A stretch of 60,847 bases of DNA from UBA7446 sp049596455 (GCA_049596455.1 JBMYLP010000009.1:1-60847), one strand, 5' to 3'; counted from the first letter of the stretch, positions 7,373 through 17,179 are shown. Numbers and translations are program-made. The notes: generated from the letters alone by a model not told the origin.

Positions 7373-8078
7373 AAATTAGCTTTTTTTCTTCAAACAATTC
7401 GGTAGTATTATCCTCGTGTTTAACGATTAATTTTCCATCTTCGGCTACTCCTTCAATGGTTGCCGAAAACGATGTTCCATCCGTTCTTTCAAAGTTGCAT
7501 AATTCATTCAACCCATAAAGCGCATTCAAATAGCGTACCTTATCTGTGGTACTTGCACGAACGGTGCGCTCAATGTTTTTTGCCAAATCTTCAAACAATT
7601 GCTCAATATCATAGGTTTTACCTGTTACTTTTTTGAGGGATGATGCGCACGGTAAATCGGGAAAATCAAGTTGATTAACATTAATCCCGCAACCAATGAC
7701 AACACCTGTTAACTCTTTTCCACGTAAAATAGGCTCCACCAAAACACCGCCAATTTTTTTACTCGCTGACAAAATGTCGTTTGGCCATTTGATTTGGAGT
7801 GTCGGAATGTGTTGTGCTGTCAGTGTGTCTAAAATTGCCAAACAAACACGTTTGTTTATTTCAAAAACGTCCTTATTGTGGTGTGAAATATCACCCAAAT
7901 ACACCGAACACAACAGGTTAAGATTCTTTTCAGAATGCCATTTGGTACCCATACGGCCCGTTCCGTGGGTTTGGTGGTCTGCCCTTACGGCAATAGCATC
8001 ATGAGCCTTGGTTTGCTGCACCCATTGTTTTAAAAAAGCATTAGTGGAGTCAATCTCGCTAAGTTTGATTGTCAGCAT
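7347..8078 (-). CDS. birA: Biotin--[acetyl-CoA-carboxylase] ligase
   Basis: A 243-residue monofunctional biotin protein ligase. It activates biotin as biotinyl-AMP and attaches it to the carrier lysine of biotin-dependent carboxylases. Visible motifs are SEIDSTNAFLKQW, the biotinyl-AMP loop HGTGRMGTKWHS, LQIKWPNDI with the catalytic Lys, and GVVIGCGINVN. There is no N-terminal helix-turn-helix, so unlike E. coli BirA it should not act as a repressor. It lies 56 bp downstream of the GH16 gene on the same strand. Confidence 0.95.
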   Translation of the reverse strand: MLTIKLSEIDSTNAFLKQWVQQTKAHDAIAVRADHQTHGTGRMGTKWHSEKNLNLLCSVYLGDISHHNKDVFEINKRVCLAILDTLTAQHIPTLQIKWPNDILSASKKIGGVLVEPILRGKELTGVVIGCGINVNQLDFPDLPCASSLKKVTGKTYDIEQLFEDLAKNIERTVRASTTDKVRYLNALYGLNELCNFERTDGTSFSATIEGVAEDGKLIVKHEDNTTELFEEKKLIFTAFAHCQ

Positions 8079-8134
8079 AATTAAAGTTACAGCTTTTTAC
8101 CCAAAGAAATTAAACATAAATGTTGAGTGGACTA

Positions 8135-9778
8135 TTATTTTATCAAGATTTTACGAGTCCATCGTTTGTTTTTGGATTCAGCTTTTAAAATCACAAGACC
8201 GCGGTATCCGTTCCCATCTAATGTAACTTGGGTTGCGTTGGGGTTTTGACGAAGTATTTCCCTGCCATGTAGGTCATAAAGTGCAATAGTATTGAGTGTA
8301 TGCGTGGCGCTAATTTCAATTTTATCATCACTTGTTACGCAAACTTTTAAAGGTCGTTCCTCTGAAATAGGTTTTGTGTTTAAAGGCATTAGTTGAGAAA
8401 CACGTACATAGTCTATTTCCATAACAGCGTCATCAAAATTAGTGCTGTCAGTGTTAGCTTCAATAGCAATATTCAAAATCAAGTATTGATCAGCATCAAA
8501 AGGCCAAGTACTATCATCTTTGAGCTCTGGATTGTAAGTGTAATGAACATTTCCATCAACAGAAAAAATCATTTTTTCAGGTGTCCATACAAGTTTATAG
8601 ACATGAAATTGAGAAGATACCGTGTTTATGGTTTGCCCTCCGTGGTTTATAGTCCCGCCATATGATGAAGGTGTGTGCATGGCACTACTCACATAATTTT
8701 GATTTTTGCCCCAATGCTCCATAATATCGATTTCTCCGCAAGCAGGCCAGTTTGTAGTACCAAATTGCTGTTGCCAATAGGCACCGTTTTCGTTAATGTT
8801 TTTCCCGAGCATCCAAATCGCAGGCCAAGTACCTACTCCTGTTGGCAGCTTTGCGCGTACTTCAACCTTTCCATAGGTAAATGCAAATTTTGAATTTAAT
8901 CTTGCAGAAGTAAATTCCTTAGTATGACCTTGACTTGGATAGGTCTCGCCTTTTGCAACAATTTTTAATGTCCCGTTAGAAACATAGCTGTTGGCTAATT
9001 CGTCAGTGTAGTGCTGTAACTCACCATTATACCATCCCCAACCATTTGGCAATAAGGTTTGATGAAACCATTTTGTGTCATCAATGGGATTAACACTGGA
9101 ATCATACACTGAACTATCATTAAATTCATCTCCCCACACCTGCTGATACACCATATCCGTATCGTTTTGTATTGAAGAAAGTGTTACAGAACCCCAATCT
9201 GTATTTGGGTTAGCATTTAACCCCTCAAGCACAAAACCATATTGTATCACATTTACAGCATTTGTTGGTGTATATGAAATAGTAAACTCTGATGCAGTTG
9301 CTTCAATAATAGCGACCTCGCTGTCAATATAACCATACGACGCTGTAAATTCTTTTATAAAGGCTTTTAACGTATATCTGCTATCTAGGGTGTACGAATC
9401 AACATTAGCTGCAAAAGTAAGGGCTCCCCCTGGAAAAGTTCCCGCGGTAAACTCAATATAGGTGTTTGCTTCCAACCATTTATTTCCATCTCCAGCACCA
9501 TTTGACCAGTATGGATCATTTGAATTGTAAAAAGTAGTATTGGGTTTTAATGTTATGGTCTGTAACCCATTGTTTGAAATCAATGCTGCTAAATCAGCTA
9601 GGTTCATTGACTGACCACTGATATGTGCCCCTTTTGAACCGCTGCTATTTTCAAAGCGATGCATATAACCTAACCAAGATGCATCTTCGTCTACAGTTAC
9701 AGAAACCTGCGCAATTGAAAAAAATCCAATGAAAAGAAAAATGGTTTTTAAATAAATTACCGTGAGTTTAACTTTCAT
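8135..9778 (-). CDS. Secreted GH16 beta-glucanase (laminarinase-like) with T9SS tail
   Basis: A 547-residue secreted enzyme. After a signal peptide (ending near SIAQ) comes a ~190-residue N-terminal module of unassigned type, then a GH16 catalytic domain with WGDEFN, the ELQHYTD substrate strand, and the EIDIMEHWG motif carrying nucleophile and acid/base (Glu 349 and 354). The last ~70 residues (TIALYDLHGREILR...WTRKILIK) are a type A sorting domain for the type IX secretion system. GH16 enzymes of this type cleave beta-1,3 or mixed beta-1,3/1,4-glucans such as laminarin. The ATG at 9778 gives a normal signal peptide; 9808 would add ten residues. There is no SusC/SusD pair, so it is not in a typical polysaccharide locus. 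Confidence 0.92.
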   Translation of the reverse strand: MKVKLTVIYLKTIFLFIGFFSIAQVSVTVDEDASWLGYMHRFENSSGSKGAHISGQSMNLADLAALISNNGLQTITLKPNTTFYNSNDPYWSNGAGDGNKWLEANTYIEFTAGTFPGGALTFAANVDSYTLDSRYTLKAFIKEFTASYGYIDSEVAIIEATASEFTISYTPTNAVNVIQYGFVLEGLNANPNTDWGSVTLSSIQNDTDMVYQQVWGDEFNDSSVYDSSVNPIDDTKWFHQTLLPNGWGWYNGELQHYTDELANSYVSNGTLKIVAKGETYPSQGHTKEFTSARLNSKFAFTYGKVEVRAKLPTGVGTWPAIWMLGKNINENGAYWQQQFGTTNWPACGEIDIMEHWGKNQNYVSSAMHTPSSYGGTINHGGQTINTVSSQFHVYKLVWTPEKMIFSVDGNVHYTYNPELKDDSTWPFDADQYLILNIAIEANTDSTNFDDAVMEIDYVRVSQLMPLNTKPISEERPLKVCVTSDDKIEISATHTLNTIALYDLHGREILRQNPNATQVTLDGNGYRGLVILKAESKNKRWTRKILIK

Positions 9779-9894
9779 ATTATGCTGTTGTGGTTTTTTA
9801 ATGTTCATTTACTGACAAAATGTCTTTAAAACCTGCTTTTTTGTTTTTGCTCAACTATTTTTTTAATTTTTGTCAAATATTGAACATAATTATA

Positions 9895-9922
9895 TTGCAA
9901 ATTACAAATGGCACTACTTTTG
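9895..9922 (+). promoter_or_regulatory. Promoter of rsfS-ftsH
   Basis: TTG (9895-9897), 17 bp, then TACTTTTG (9915-9922), an exact TAnnTTTG box. The start would lie near 9928, leaving a leader of about 75 bases before rsfS. The rest of the 223-bp gap to the GH16 gene is AT-rich with no other signal that I can support. Confidence 0.5.
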
Positions 9923-10001
9923 TTTAAAGCAATTCACAAAATTACGTGTTTTGTAAAGTAGTTACACAAATATCGACTACATTTACAAATCCATTATTTG
10001 C

Positions 10002-10370
10002 ATGACAAAGAAAACCAATACAGACACACTTCTTGCTCATATTATTGAAGGGGTTGAGGAGGTTAAAGGCGAAGACATCAATATTTTAGATTTGCGTGGC
10101 ATTGAAAACAATGTATGTCAGTATTTTGTGGTTTGCTCTGGAAATTCAAATACGCAAGTACGCGCCATATCAAGTTCGGTACAGAAACTGGTAAGCAAAG
10201 CCCTTCACGAAAAACCTTGGCATGTTGAGGGTCAAGAAACCAGCGAGTGGGTACTTATGGATTTTGTAGATATTGTTGTGCATATTTTTCAAAAACAAAC
10301 ACGTTCACATTACGACATTGAATCACTTTGGGGAGACGCCAAACAAACCCTTGTGGAATCTAAATATTAG
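10002..10370 (+). CDS. rsfS: Ribosome silencing factor
   Basis: A 122-residue RsfS/Iojap protein that binds uL14 on the free 50S subunit and blocks joining to 30S when nutrients are short. The core is NILDLRGIENNVCQYFVVCSG, HVEGQETSEWVLMDFVDIVVHIF and the end RSHYDIESLWGDA, all family hallmarks. Length is normal. It begins the run rsfS-ftsH-LUD-cdsA-psd and is followed by ftsH after 2 bp. Confidence 0.95.
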   Translation: MTKKTNTDTLLAHIIEGVEEVKGEDINILDLRGIENNVCQYFVVCSGNSNTQVRAISSSVQKLVSKALHEKPWHVEGQETSEWVLMDFVDIVVHIFQKQTRSHYDIESLWGDAKQTLVESKY

Positions 10371-10372
10371 TT

Positions 10373-12385
10373 ATGCCTAAAAACGAAAAAACACCACCTA
10401 AAAAACCCACGCTAAATCCATATTGGTTTTACGGATCCATAGTATTGTTCTTTTTGGGGATGTCGTTGTTTGGCGGCGGAAATGGATTAGGTGAAGATCA
10501 AAAAATTAACATTTCTACTTTTGAGCGTTATTTAAATGACGGTGAAGTTAGCCGTGTGGTGGTGGTGAATAAAAACACGGCTCAAGTAACACTCACTGAA
10601 GAAGCACTTGAAGAAACCAAACACAAAAACGCCAAAAGCTCCTATATTTTAGGTCGTAGTAATGATTCAGGTCCGCATTACCAATTTGAGGTTGGAAACT
10701 TAGAGTTGTTTCAGAAGAAATTAGAAGCCGCCGAAGCAAATGGTGTGGAATTCAGTTACGAGTTTAAAACCGTAGAAAATCGTTGGCTCGATGTACTTAT
10801 TGGCTTTTTACCTCTGATTTTAATTATTGCCATCTGGTTGTTTATTATGCGTCGTATGTCTGGCGGCGGTGGCGGCGGTGGCGGTGCACAAATATTCAAT
10901 ATCGGTAAATCAAAAGCAAAACTATTTGATGAAAAAACGGATGTTAAAGTAACATTTAAAGATGTTGCAGGTCTTGAAGGCGCTAAAGAGGAGGTTCAAG
11001 AAATTGTAGATTTTCTCAAAAACCCAACAAAATACACTGTGCTTGGTGGTAAAATTCCAAAAGGAGCCTTATTGGTAGGACCCCCAGGAACAGGAAAAAC
11101 ACTTTTGGCAAAAGCCGTTGCCGGCGAAGCAAAAGTGCCTTTTTTCTCTTTATCAGGCTCTGATTTTGTAGAGATGTTTGTGGGTGTAGGTGCATCGCGA
11201 GTACGTGATCTCTTTAAGCAAGCCAAAGACAAATCACCAGCGATTATTTTTATTGATGAGATTGACGCCATAGGTCGTGCACGAGGTAAAAACAACATCA
11301 CAGGGTCTAATGATGAGCGCGAAAACACACTCAATCAGTTACTTACAGAAATGGACGGATTTGGCACAAATACCAACGTCATTGTCATTGCAGCTACGAA
11401 CCGCGCCGATGTATTAGACAAAGCGCTTATGCGTGCTGGGCGTTTTGACCGTCAAATCTATGTGGACTTACCTGACTTGCGCGAGCGTAAAGAAATTTTT
11501 AAAGTACACTTAAAGCCATTAAAATCTGACCCAAAATTAGATGTAGATTTTCTAGCAAAACAAACACCAGGATTCTCGGGAGCAGATATTGCCAATGTGT
11601 GTAATGAGTCTGCACTGATTGCGGCTAGAAAAAACAAGAAAAAGGTAGGGCGTCAAGACTTTTTGGATGCGGTAGATAGAATTGTGGGCGGATTGGAAAA
11701 GAAGAGCAAAATCATCACCCCTGAAGAAAAGAAAACCATTGCATTTCACGAGGCGGGACACGCTACCGTAAGCTGGATGTTGGAACATGCCGCGCCGCTT
11801 GTAAAAGTTACTATCGTTCCACGAGGGCAATCATTGGGAGCAGCGTGGTATTTGCCAGAGGAACGCCAAATCGTGCGCACCGAGCAGATGCTTGATGAAA
11901 TGTGTGCCACATTGGGTGGACGTGCCGCAGAGGATATCATCTTCAACAAAATTTCTACAGGAGCACTCAGCGATTTGGTAAAAGTTACGCAACAAGCCAG
12001 AGCCATGGTGACCATTTACGGACTCAATAGCAAAATTGGAAACATCACCTATTATCAAGCAAATGAAGGCGAATATGGGTTTACAAAACCATACTCTGAA
12101 GAAACGGCAAAACTCATCGATGCTGAAATTTCTGCTATTGTAGAGCACGAATATAAACGTGCAGTTCAACTCTTGAAAAAGCACAAGGATAAACTCACCG
12201 AGCTTGCAGAGCATTTGTTAGAAAAAGAAGTGATTTTTAAAGACGATTTAGAGCGTATTTTTGGTAAGCGCCCATTTGAAAAACCTGAAGAAGTAGCACC
12301 ACCAAAACCAAAAACGGCACCAAAAAAACGTACGACAACAAAAGCCAAAACAACTAAAGCTGAAACGCCAAAAGACGAGAAATAG
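10373..12385 (+). CDS. ftsH: ATP-dependent zinc metalloprotease FtsH
   Basis: A 670-residue membrane protease that extracts and degrades misfolded membrane and short-lived cytosolic proteins. Two transmembrane helices (about 17-35 and 137-157) flank a periplasmic domain; a Gly-rich linker (MSGGGGGGGGAQ) leads to the AAA domain with Walker A GPPGTGKT (near residue 236), Walker B IIFIDEIDAIG and the SRH, then the M41 peptidase with the zinc motif HEAGH (near 461). The C-terminus is a basic, Pro/Thr/Lys-rich tail of about 40 residues. Start is 2 bp after rsfS. A candidate separate promoter precedes the next gene. Confidence 0.98.
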   Translation: MPKNEKTPPKKPTLNPYWFYGSIVLFFLGMSLFGGGNGLGEDQKINISTFERYLNDGEVSRVVVVNKNTAQVTLTEEALEETKHKNAKSSYILGRSNDSGPHYQFEVGNLELFQKKLEAAEANGVEFSYEFKTVENRWLDVLIGFLPLILIIAIWLFIMRRMSGGGGGGGGAQIFNIGKSKAKLFDEKTDVKVTFKDVAGLEGAKEEVQEIVDFLKNPTKYTVLGGKIPKGALLVGPPGTGKTLLAKAVAGEAKVPFFSLSGSDFVEMFVGVGASRVRDLFKQAKDKSPAIIFIDEIDAIGRARGKNNITGSNDERENTLNQLLTEMDGFGTNTNVIVIAATNRADVLDKALMRAGRFDRQIYVDLPDLRERKEIFKVHLKPLKSDPKLDVDFLAKQTPGFSGADIANVCNESALIAARKNKKKVGRQDFLDAVDRIVGGLEKKSKIITPEEKKTIAFHEAGHATVSWMLEHAAPLVKVTIVPRGQSLGAAWYLPEERQIVRTEQMLDEMCATLGGRAAEDIIFNKISTGALSDLVKVTQQARAMVTIYGLNSKIGNITYYQANEGEYGFTKPYSEETAKLIDAEISAIVEHEYKRAVQLLKKHKDKLTELAEHLLEKEVIFKDDLERIFGKRPFEKPEEVAPPKPKTAPKKRTTTKAKTTKAETPKDEK

Positions 12386-12396
12386 CTACGATTTGT

Positions 12397-12404
12397 TACC
12401 TTTG
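12397..12404 (+). promoter_or_regulatory. Candidate -7 box of the LUD gene
   Basis: TACCTTTG matches TAnnTTTG exactly and ends 17 bp before the GTG start of the LUD gene. No good -33 TTTG is seen at the usual distance. It could give the LUD-cdsA-psd genes their own transcript in addition to read-through from ftsH. Confidence 0.4.
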
Positions 12405-12421
12405 TGTAACAAGCTTATTTT

Positions 12422-13033
12422 GTGAGTAAATTCTGGTCTACATTATTTGGAAAAAAAGCAGCCCCTAAACAAGCGGAGGCTGAAGAGCGTGGACCGCACA
12501 TGCCCGCCAAGGAAGTACCTATTGAACAAACATTTGCTGAAAAATTCACTAAGCTGGGTGGAAAGTTCGTGTACTGCGAACAACTTGAGGATGCCAAAGC
12601 TACTTTTGCCGATATTGTTAAAGAGTATCCAACCGAAGTACGTGAACTCTTATGCTTAAACCCAGTCGTTGCAGAAAAACTCGATGTTGGAATGACGCTT
12701 ACCAAAACAAATCTAAACGCCAAAATCATGCTGTGCAACTGCGAATCACTTGTTGCCTACGACGGTAGCGTGGTGGTTTGTGAGCATCAACTTGGCGCAA
12801 ACAAACTCGCTGATTTACCTGAAACCATTGTTATATTGGCGGGAACACGCCAGTTTGCCAAAACAGTTTCAGATGCATTAAAAAACATCAAGCATCGCTA
12901 TGCAGATAGCATTCCCCTAAATATTACCTCAATAAAACAATTTAAATCCGAAATACTCAACGATGACAACTATATGAACTACGGAAATGGTGTAAAAGAA
13001 GTGTACTTATTATTGCTTGAGGATTTTTCATGA
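12422..13033 (+). CDS. LUD-domain protein (LutC/YkgG-like)
   Basis: A 203-residue protein starting at GTG, because no ATG lies near and the conserved sequence begins here. It has the LUD-domain pattern: KFTKLGGKFVYCEQ, LNAKIMLCNCESLVAYDGSVVV, ILAGTRQFAKTVSDALKNI and a C-terminal VYLLLLED. LutC proteins belong to L-lactate oxidising complexes, but lutA and lutB are absent. In Bacteroidota this lone LUD gene typically lies between ftsH and cdsA, so its role is probably different and unknown. It overlaps cdsA by 4 bp (ATGA). Confidence 0.8.
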   Translation: MSKFWSTLFGKKAAPKQAEAEERGPHMPAKEVPIEQTFAEKFTKLGGKFVYCEQLEDAKATFADIVKEYPTEVRELLCLNPVVAEKLDVGMTLTKTNLNAKIMLCNCESLVAYDGSVVVCEHQLGANKLADLPETIVILAGTRQFAKTVSDALKNIKHRYADSIPLNITSIKQFKSEILNDDNYMNYGNGVKEVYLLLLEDFS

Positions 13034-13809
13034 CACTTTTTGTCCGCTCCATCACATCGTTATGCTATGCTGCGCTTTTATTGGGGAGTCTGTATTTAGA
13101 TACGACATTTTTCACATTGGTCGTGTTTGCTATGGCAACTTTATCGCTTTTGGAAATACAGCGTGTAACCAATCAAAAATCACTCATCGTCTTCCTCCTA
13201 TTTCCTGCTTTTTTACTCTTTTCACATTTTGTTGAATACGCATTCCTAGCACTGCTACTTTTAGGGATTATCGGCGTTCAGCTTATGGCTAATTTTTACT
13301 GGAGCAAACGAAAAATTCCTTTCACAAAAACATTTGTTACTGTTTTGGGGGTTTTTGGAGTGAGTGTTCCACTTGTTCTGTTAGTGCTGTTAGGCAGTCA
13401 AAATCCTGACTTTGTTGCTTTCTTTTTTGGCATCATTTGGCTTAATGATACAGGGGCTTATTTGGTTGGTTCGTCAATGGGGAAGCATGCGTTAGCTAGT
13501 GCTATATCTCCAAACAAAACTATTGAGGGAAGCATCGGAGGTGTTATTATCTCTACAACCATTATGTTGTATTTAGGGACTTCATTTGAAATTTTGGATG
13601 CTAAGACCATGGTTGCTGCTACCGTAGTCACCGCTATTTGTGGCGGATTGGGCGACTTGGTGCAATCTAAAATAAAGCGCCAATGTGGCGTAAAAGACAG
13701 CGGTAAAATACTTCCCGGTCACGGCGGCATGTACGACCGATTGGACAGTTCATTACTTGCCATTCCGCTATATATTTTAATATTATTTGTTTTTGGATAT
13801 GTTTCATAA
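13030..13809 (+). CDS. cdsA: Phosphatidate cytidylyltransferase
   Basis: A 259-residue integral membrane enzyme, with about seven hydrophobic helices, making CDP-diacylglycerol from phosphatidate and CTP, the branch point of phospholipid synthesis. The C-terminal CDS signature is present: SKIKRQCGVKDSGKILPGHG followed by GMYDRLDSSL. Its start overlaps the LUD stop and its end overlaps psd, so the three are coupled. It works with the next gene, which decarboxylates phosphatidylserine made from CDP-diacylglycerol. Confidence 0.95.
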   Translation: MTLFVRSITSLCYAALLLGSLYLDTTFFTLVVFAMATLSLLEIQRVTNQKSLIVFLLFPAFLLFSHFVEYAFLALLLLGIIGVQLMANFYWSKRKIPFTKTFVTVLGVFGVSVPLVLLVLLGSQNPDFVAFFFGIIWLNDTGAYLVGSSMGKHALASAISPNKTIEGSIGGVIISTTIMLYLGTSFEILDAKTMVAATVVTAICGGLGDLVQSKIKRQCGVKDSGKILPGHGGMYDRLDSSLLAIPLYILILFVFGYVS

Positions 13810-14455
13810 AGAAGGGTTTACCATCATTATTGTAAGTTTTGTACTTATTGCAACAGTTGCGCTGCTTGTTGAGCAGTTTATAGCCCTAAAGTGGTTACGC
13901 CTTTTGCTACAAATAGGCTTGTTTATTTTTTTAGTATTGATATTGCAGTTTTTTAGAAATCCAAGTCGTCCGCCGCTTGCCTTATCCAATGCCGTGGTAG
14001 CCCCCGTTGATGGAAAAGTGGTCATCATTGAAGAGGTAGAAGAACCCGAATATTTTAAAGGAAAGCGACTGCAAGTTTCCATTTTTATGTCGCCACTCAA
14101 TGTGCATGTTACACGCTACCCTGTGTCGGGTAAAGTAGTCTTTAGCAAATATCATCCAGGCAAATATCTAGTGGCATGGCATCCAAAATCGTCTACCCTA
14201 AACGAACGAACAACTATTGTGGTCAACAACCCCACTTTTGGAGATGTGTTGTACCGGCAAATTGCGGGTGCCGTAGCGCGTCGGATTGTAAATTATGCTA
14301 AAGTAGGCGATGATGCCGTTCAAGGTACAGATGCCGGATTTATCAAATTTGGCTCTCGCGTTGATGTATTTCTGCCCCCAAATACTCCCGTAGATGTGGA
14401 AATTGGTCAGAAAGTAAAAGGCGGTGTTACGCTAATTTCGGAGCAAGCAAACTAA
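13799..14455 (+). CDS. psd: Phosphatidylserine decarboxylase-family protein
   Basis: A 218-residue membrane protein with two N-terminal hydrophobic helices (TIIIVSFVLIATVALLV and LLQIGLFIFLVLILQF), then a decarboxylase domain: RNPSRPP, VVAPVDGKVVIIEEV, SIFMSPLNVHVTRYPVSG and AGFIKFGSRVDVFLP. The Ser of FGSR (near residue 185) is the self-cleavage site that becomes the pyruvoyl group. It converts phosphatidylserine to phosphatidylethanolamine. Length fits the short (archaetidylserine-type) psd subfamily. The start at 13799 overlaps cdsA by 11 bp; an upstream ATG at 13787 would overlap further. Its stop overlaps convergent valS by 4 bp. Confidence 0.93.
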   Translation: MFHKEGFTIIIVSFVLIATVALLVEQFIALKWLRLLLQIGLFIFLVLILQFFRNPSRPPLALSNAVVAPVDGKVVIIEEVEEPEYFKGKRLQVSIFMSPLNVHVTRYPVSGKVVFSKYHPGKYLVAWHPKSSTLNERTTIVVNNPTFGDVLYRQIAGAVARRIVNYAKVGDDAVQGTDAGFIKFGSRVDVFLPPNTPVDVEIGQKVKGGVTLISEQAN

Positions 14456-17070
14456 AGCGATGTTAGCCTCGATTTAAGTGCTGCTATTTTTTCTTGTGCA
14501 TCGGCTGCTTTTTTACGTTCCATTGCAACTACTTGTTCAGGCGCATTTGCCACAAAACGTTCGTTAGAAAGTTTTTTCTCCACCGATTTTAAAAAGCCCT
14601 CTTGATACGCAAGTTCCTCTTCCATTTTGTTGCGCTCTTCCTCCAAATTTGATGCTGCCACAGGAACAAAATATTCATGTGTATTTACCCGAAATGAAAG
14701 CGCTTGCTCGGGGGCATTCTTAGTTTGTTCCCAAGTGGAAACGTTTACCAGCTTTTGCACAATTGGTCGTAAAGAGATTTCGTCTGTTGCTGTTTCTATC
14801 AATTGCAAAGCTTCTTTAAATGCTATATTTTGATTTTTACGAATGGTGCGCAACTGGGATATGAGCTCGGCGGTGTGATCAAATTGTTGTAACAAATTGT
14901 CGTCTACCGTTTGTTGTGTTGGCCAAGACGACACAATTAACGCCTCATCTTTAGAACGTGTTTTAATGGCATGCCATAACTCCTCTGATAAAAAGGGCAT
15001 AAAGGGATGCAACAAGCGCAAGTTATCTTCAAAAAGCGCACAAACTTTTTGGTAGGTTTCCGCATCGATTCCTTCACCATATGCGGGTTTTACAATCTCC
15101 AATAACCACGAACAAAAATCGTCCCAAATAAGTTTATACGTCGCCATCAAGGCATCCGAAATACGATATTTCTCAAAATGATCGTCAATGGTGGCAAGGG
15201 TTTGTTGAAATTTTGAGGTGTACCAATCCAACCCAACAGCTGCTGTTTTGCAGGGCGAAAGGGTTTCATCAACTGTCCAGCTTTGCACCAATCGGAAGGC
15301 ATTCCAGATTTTATTGGCAAAATTCTTTCCCTGTTGACATAAATTTTCATCAAACAGCAAATCGTTTCCTGCTGCTGCACTTAGTAGCAATCCCACACGT
15401 ACGCCGTCTGCGCCGTAGGTATCCATCAGCTTAATCGCATCGGGAGAATTTCCAAGTTGTTTCGACATTTTTCGCCCTTGACTGTCGCGAACAAGACCTG
15501 TCAAATACACATGCGAAAAAGGCTTTTCGTTGCGCAGCGCATAGCCAGACATAATCATTCGAGCCACCCAAAAAAACAAAATATCAGGGCCTGTTACCAA
15601 TTCTTGCGTGGGGTAGTAATAGGAAATCTCCTCATTTTCGGGTTCCAATACGCCATTAAACACCGAAATGGGCCAAAGCCACGAAGAAAACCACGTATCA
15701 AGTACGTCCTCATCTTGTGTTAAATCGTTTAAAGTAAGTGCATCATTTCCAGAAGCTATTTTGGCTTTTTCAAGTGCTTTTTCTTTGGTTTCGGCCACAA
15801 CTACATTTTCGTTATTGGTGCCGTAATAATATGCGGGAATTTGATGTCCCCACCATAACTGTCGCGAGATATTCCAGTCGCGAATATTGTTCATCCAATG
15901 GCGGTAGGTGTTGATGAATTTTTTTGGCACCAACTGTACATCTTCATTTTCCACAGCGTCAATAGCTGGCTTTGCTAGTGCTTCCATTTGCAAAAACCAT
16001 TGATCGGAAAGGCGCGGCTCCACTACAGCCTTGGTGCGTTCAGAAGTTCCCACTTTATGCGTGTGTGGCGTAACTTTTATCAAACTCCCGTTGGCTTCTA
16101 ATTCTTTTACAACTGCTTTACGAACGGCAAATCGGTCTTGTCCTTTGTAGTGTAGCCCTTGATGGTTGAGCGTTCCGTCGGGATTGAAAATATCAATAAA
16201 TTCAAGTTTGTGCTTATCGCCCAGCATTTTGTCGTTTTCATCGTGGGCAGGCGTAACTTTCAAGCAGCCCGTTCCCAACTCCAGACTTACATATTCATCT
16301 TTGATAATGGGCACTACCCTATTTACAAGAGGCACAATGGCTTTTTTGCCATGCAAAGCAGTGTACCGCTCGTCTTCAGGATGAATGGCAACAGCCGTAT
16401 CGCCAAAAAGGGTTTCGGGTCTTGTGGTGGCAATTACTACTTTTTCATCACTACCCGCAATGGCATAAGCAATATGGTATAATTTTCCTTGTTTTTCTTC
16501 GTAGATAACCTCTTCATCAGAAAGTGTGGTTTGTGCATCAGGATCCCAATGCACCATGCGATAACCACGATAAATCAGCCCTTTTTCGTACAAGTCAACA
16601 AAAACTTGTATTACCGATGCTGACATGTCCTCATCTAGTGTGAATTTGGTGCGCTCCCAATCGCAAGAACAACCTAATTTTTTTAATTGTTCTAAAATGA
16701 TACCCCCATGCTCGTGCGTCCAATCCCAAGCATGCTTCAAAAAAGCTTCACGCCCAATATCTGCTTTATCAATCCCTTGGTTTTTAAGTTTGTTCACCAC
16801 TTTTGCCTCAGTGGCAATGGAGGCATGATCTGTTCCAGGAACCCAACACGCATTGTAGCCTCGCATGCGCGCTCTTCGAATCAGAACATCTTGTAGTGTG
16901 TTATTCATCAAATGCCCCATATGCAACACACCTGTTACATTAGGCGGAGGAATAACAATAGTATAAGGTTTGCGCGAATCGGGTGTAGAATAAAAGTACT
17001 TATTCTGTGTCCAGTAATCATACCATTTCTGTTCTATGGCTGACGGCGTAAACTTAGAAGGGATGGACAT
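14452..17070 (-). CDS. valS: Valine--tRNA ligase
   Basis: An 872-residue class I aminoacyl-tRNA synthetase. The HIGH motif appears as HMGHLMNN in the N-terminal third, the KMSKS motif as KMSKQLGN, the editing domain carries TTRPETLFGDTAVA, and a C-terminal coiled coil (RNKMEEELAYQEGFLKSVEK) closes the protein as is usual for ValRS. Start at 17070 (MSIPSKFTPSAIEQKWYDYW) fits homologs; the 17103 alternative would include the -7 box in the coding region. A tRNA-Val gene is elsewhere in the window (33968-34042), unlinked. Confidence 0.97.
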   Translation of the reverse strand: MSIPSKFTPSAIEQKWYDYWTQNKYFYSTPDSRKPYTIVIPPPNVTGVLHMGHLMNNTLQDVLIRRARMRGYNACWVPGTDHASIATEAKVVNKLKNQGIDKADIGREAFLKHAWDWTHEHGGIILEQLKKLGCSCDWERTKFTLDEDMSASVIQVFVDLYEKGLIYRGYRMVHWDPDAQTTLSDEEVIYEEKQGKLYHIAYAIAGSDEKVVIATTRPETLFGDTAVAIHPEDERYTALHGKKAIVPLVNRVVPIIKDEYVSLELGTGCLKVTPAHDENDKMLGDKHKLEFIDIFNPDGTLNHQGLHYKGQDRFAVRKAVVKELEANGSLIKVTPHTHKVGTSERTKAVVEPRLSDQWFLQMEALAKPAIDAVENEDVQLVPKKFINTYRHWMNNIRDWNISRQLWWGHQIPAYYYGTNNENVVVAETKEKALEKAKIASGNDALTLNDLTQDEDVLDTWFSSWLWPISVFNGVLEPENEEISYYYPTQELVTGPDILFFWVARMIMSGYALRNEKPFSHVYLTGLVRDSQGRKMSKQLGNSPDAIKLMDTYGADGVRVGLLLSAAAGNDLLFDENLCQQGKNFANKIWNAFRLVQSWTVDETLSPCKTAAVGLDWYTSKFQQTLATIDDHFEKYRISDALMATYKLIWDDFCSWLLEIVKPAYGEGIDAETYQKVCALFEDNLRLLHPFMPFLSEELWHAIKTRSKDEALIVSSWPTQQTVDDNLLQQFDHTAELISQLRTIRKNQNIAFKEALQLIETATDEISLRPIVQKLVNVSTWEQTKNAPEQALSFRVNTHEYFVPVAASNLEEERNKMEEELAYQEGFLKSVEKKLSNERFVANAPEQVVAMERKKAADAQEKIAALKSRLTSL

Positions 17071-17090
17071 ACGTGATGCGTTAATAATCG

Positions 17091-17098
17091 CAAATGTA
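17091..17098 (-). promoter_or_regulatory. -7 box of valS
   Basis: On the minus strand TACATTTG matches TAnnTTTG exactly, 20 bp before the valS ATG at 17070. No -33 element at standard spacing is evident. Its place just upstream of 17070 supports that start. Confidence 0.45.
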
Positions 17099-17179
17099 GG
17101 CATCGAAAGGTGAAATTGAAAGACCTAATTTTGTTCAATTCATCAGAATGTGTACTTTAGTAAAACCAAATTTATAGTC

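Noticed and set aside
10856..10890. GGC-rich repeat as a possible regulatory or CRISPR-like repeat
   Set aside because: It encodes the poly-Gly linker of FtsH.
12166..12348. Minus-strand open frame inside the ftsH 3' end
   Set aside because: Antisense shadow of the Lys/Thr/Pro-rich tail of FtsH, without start context or family match.
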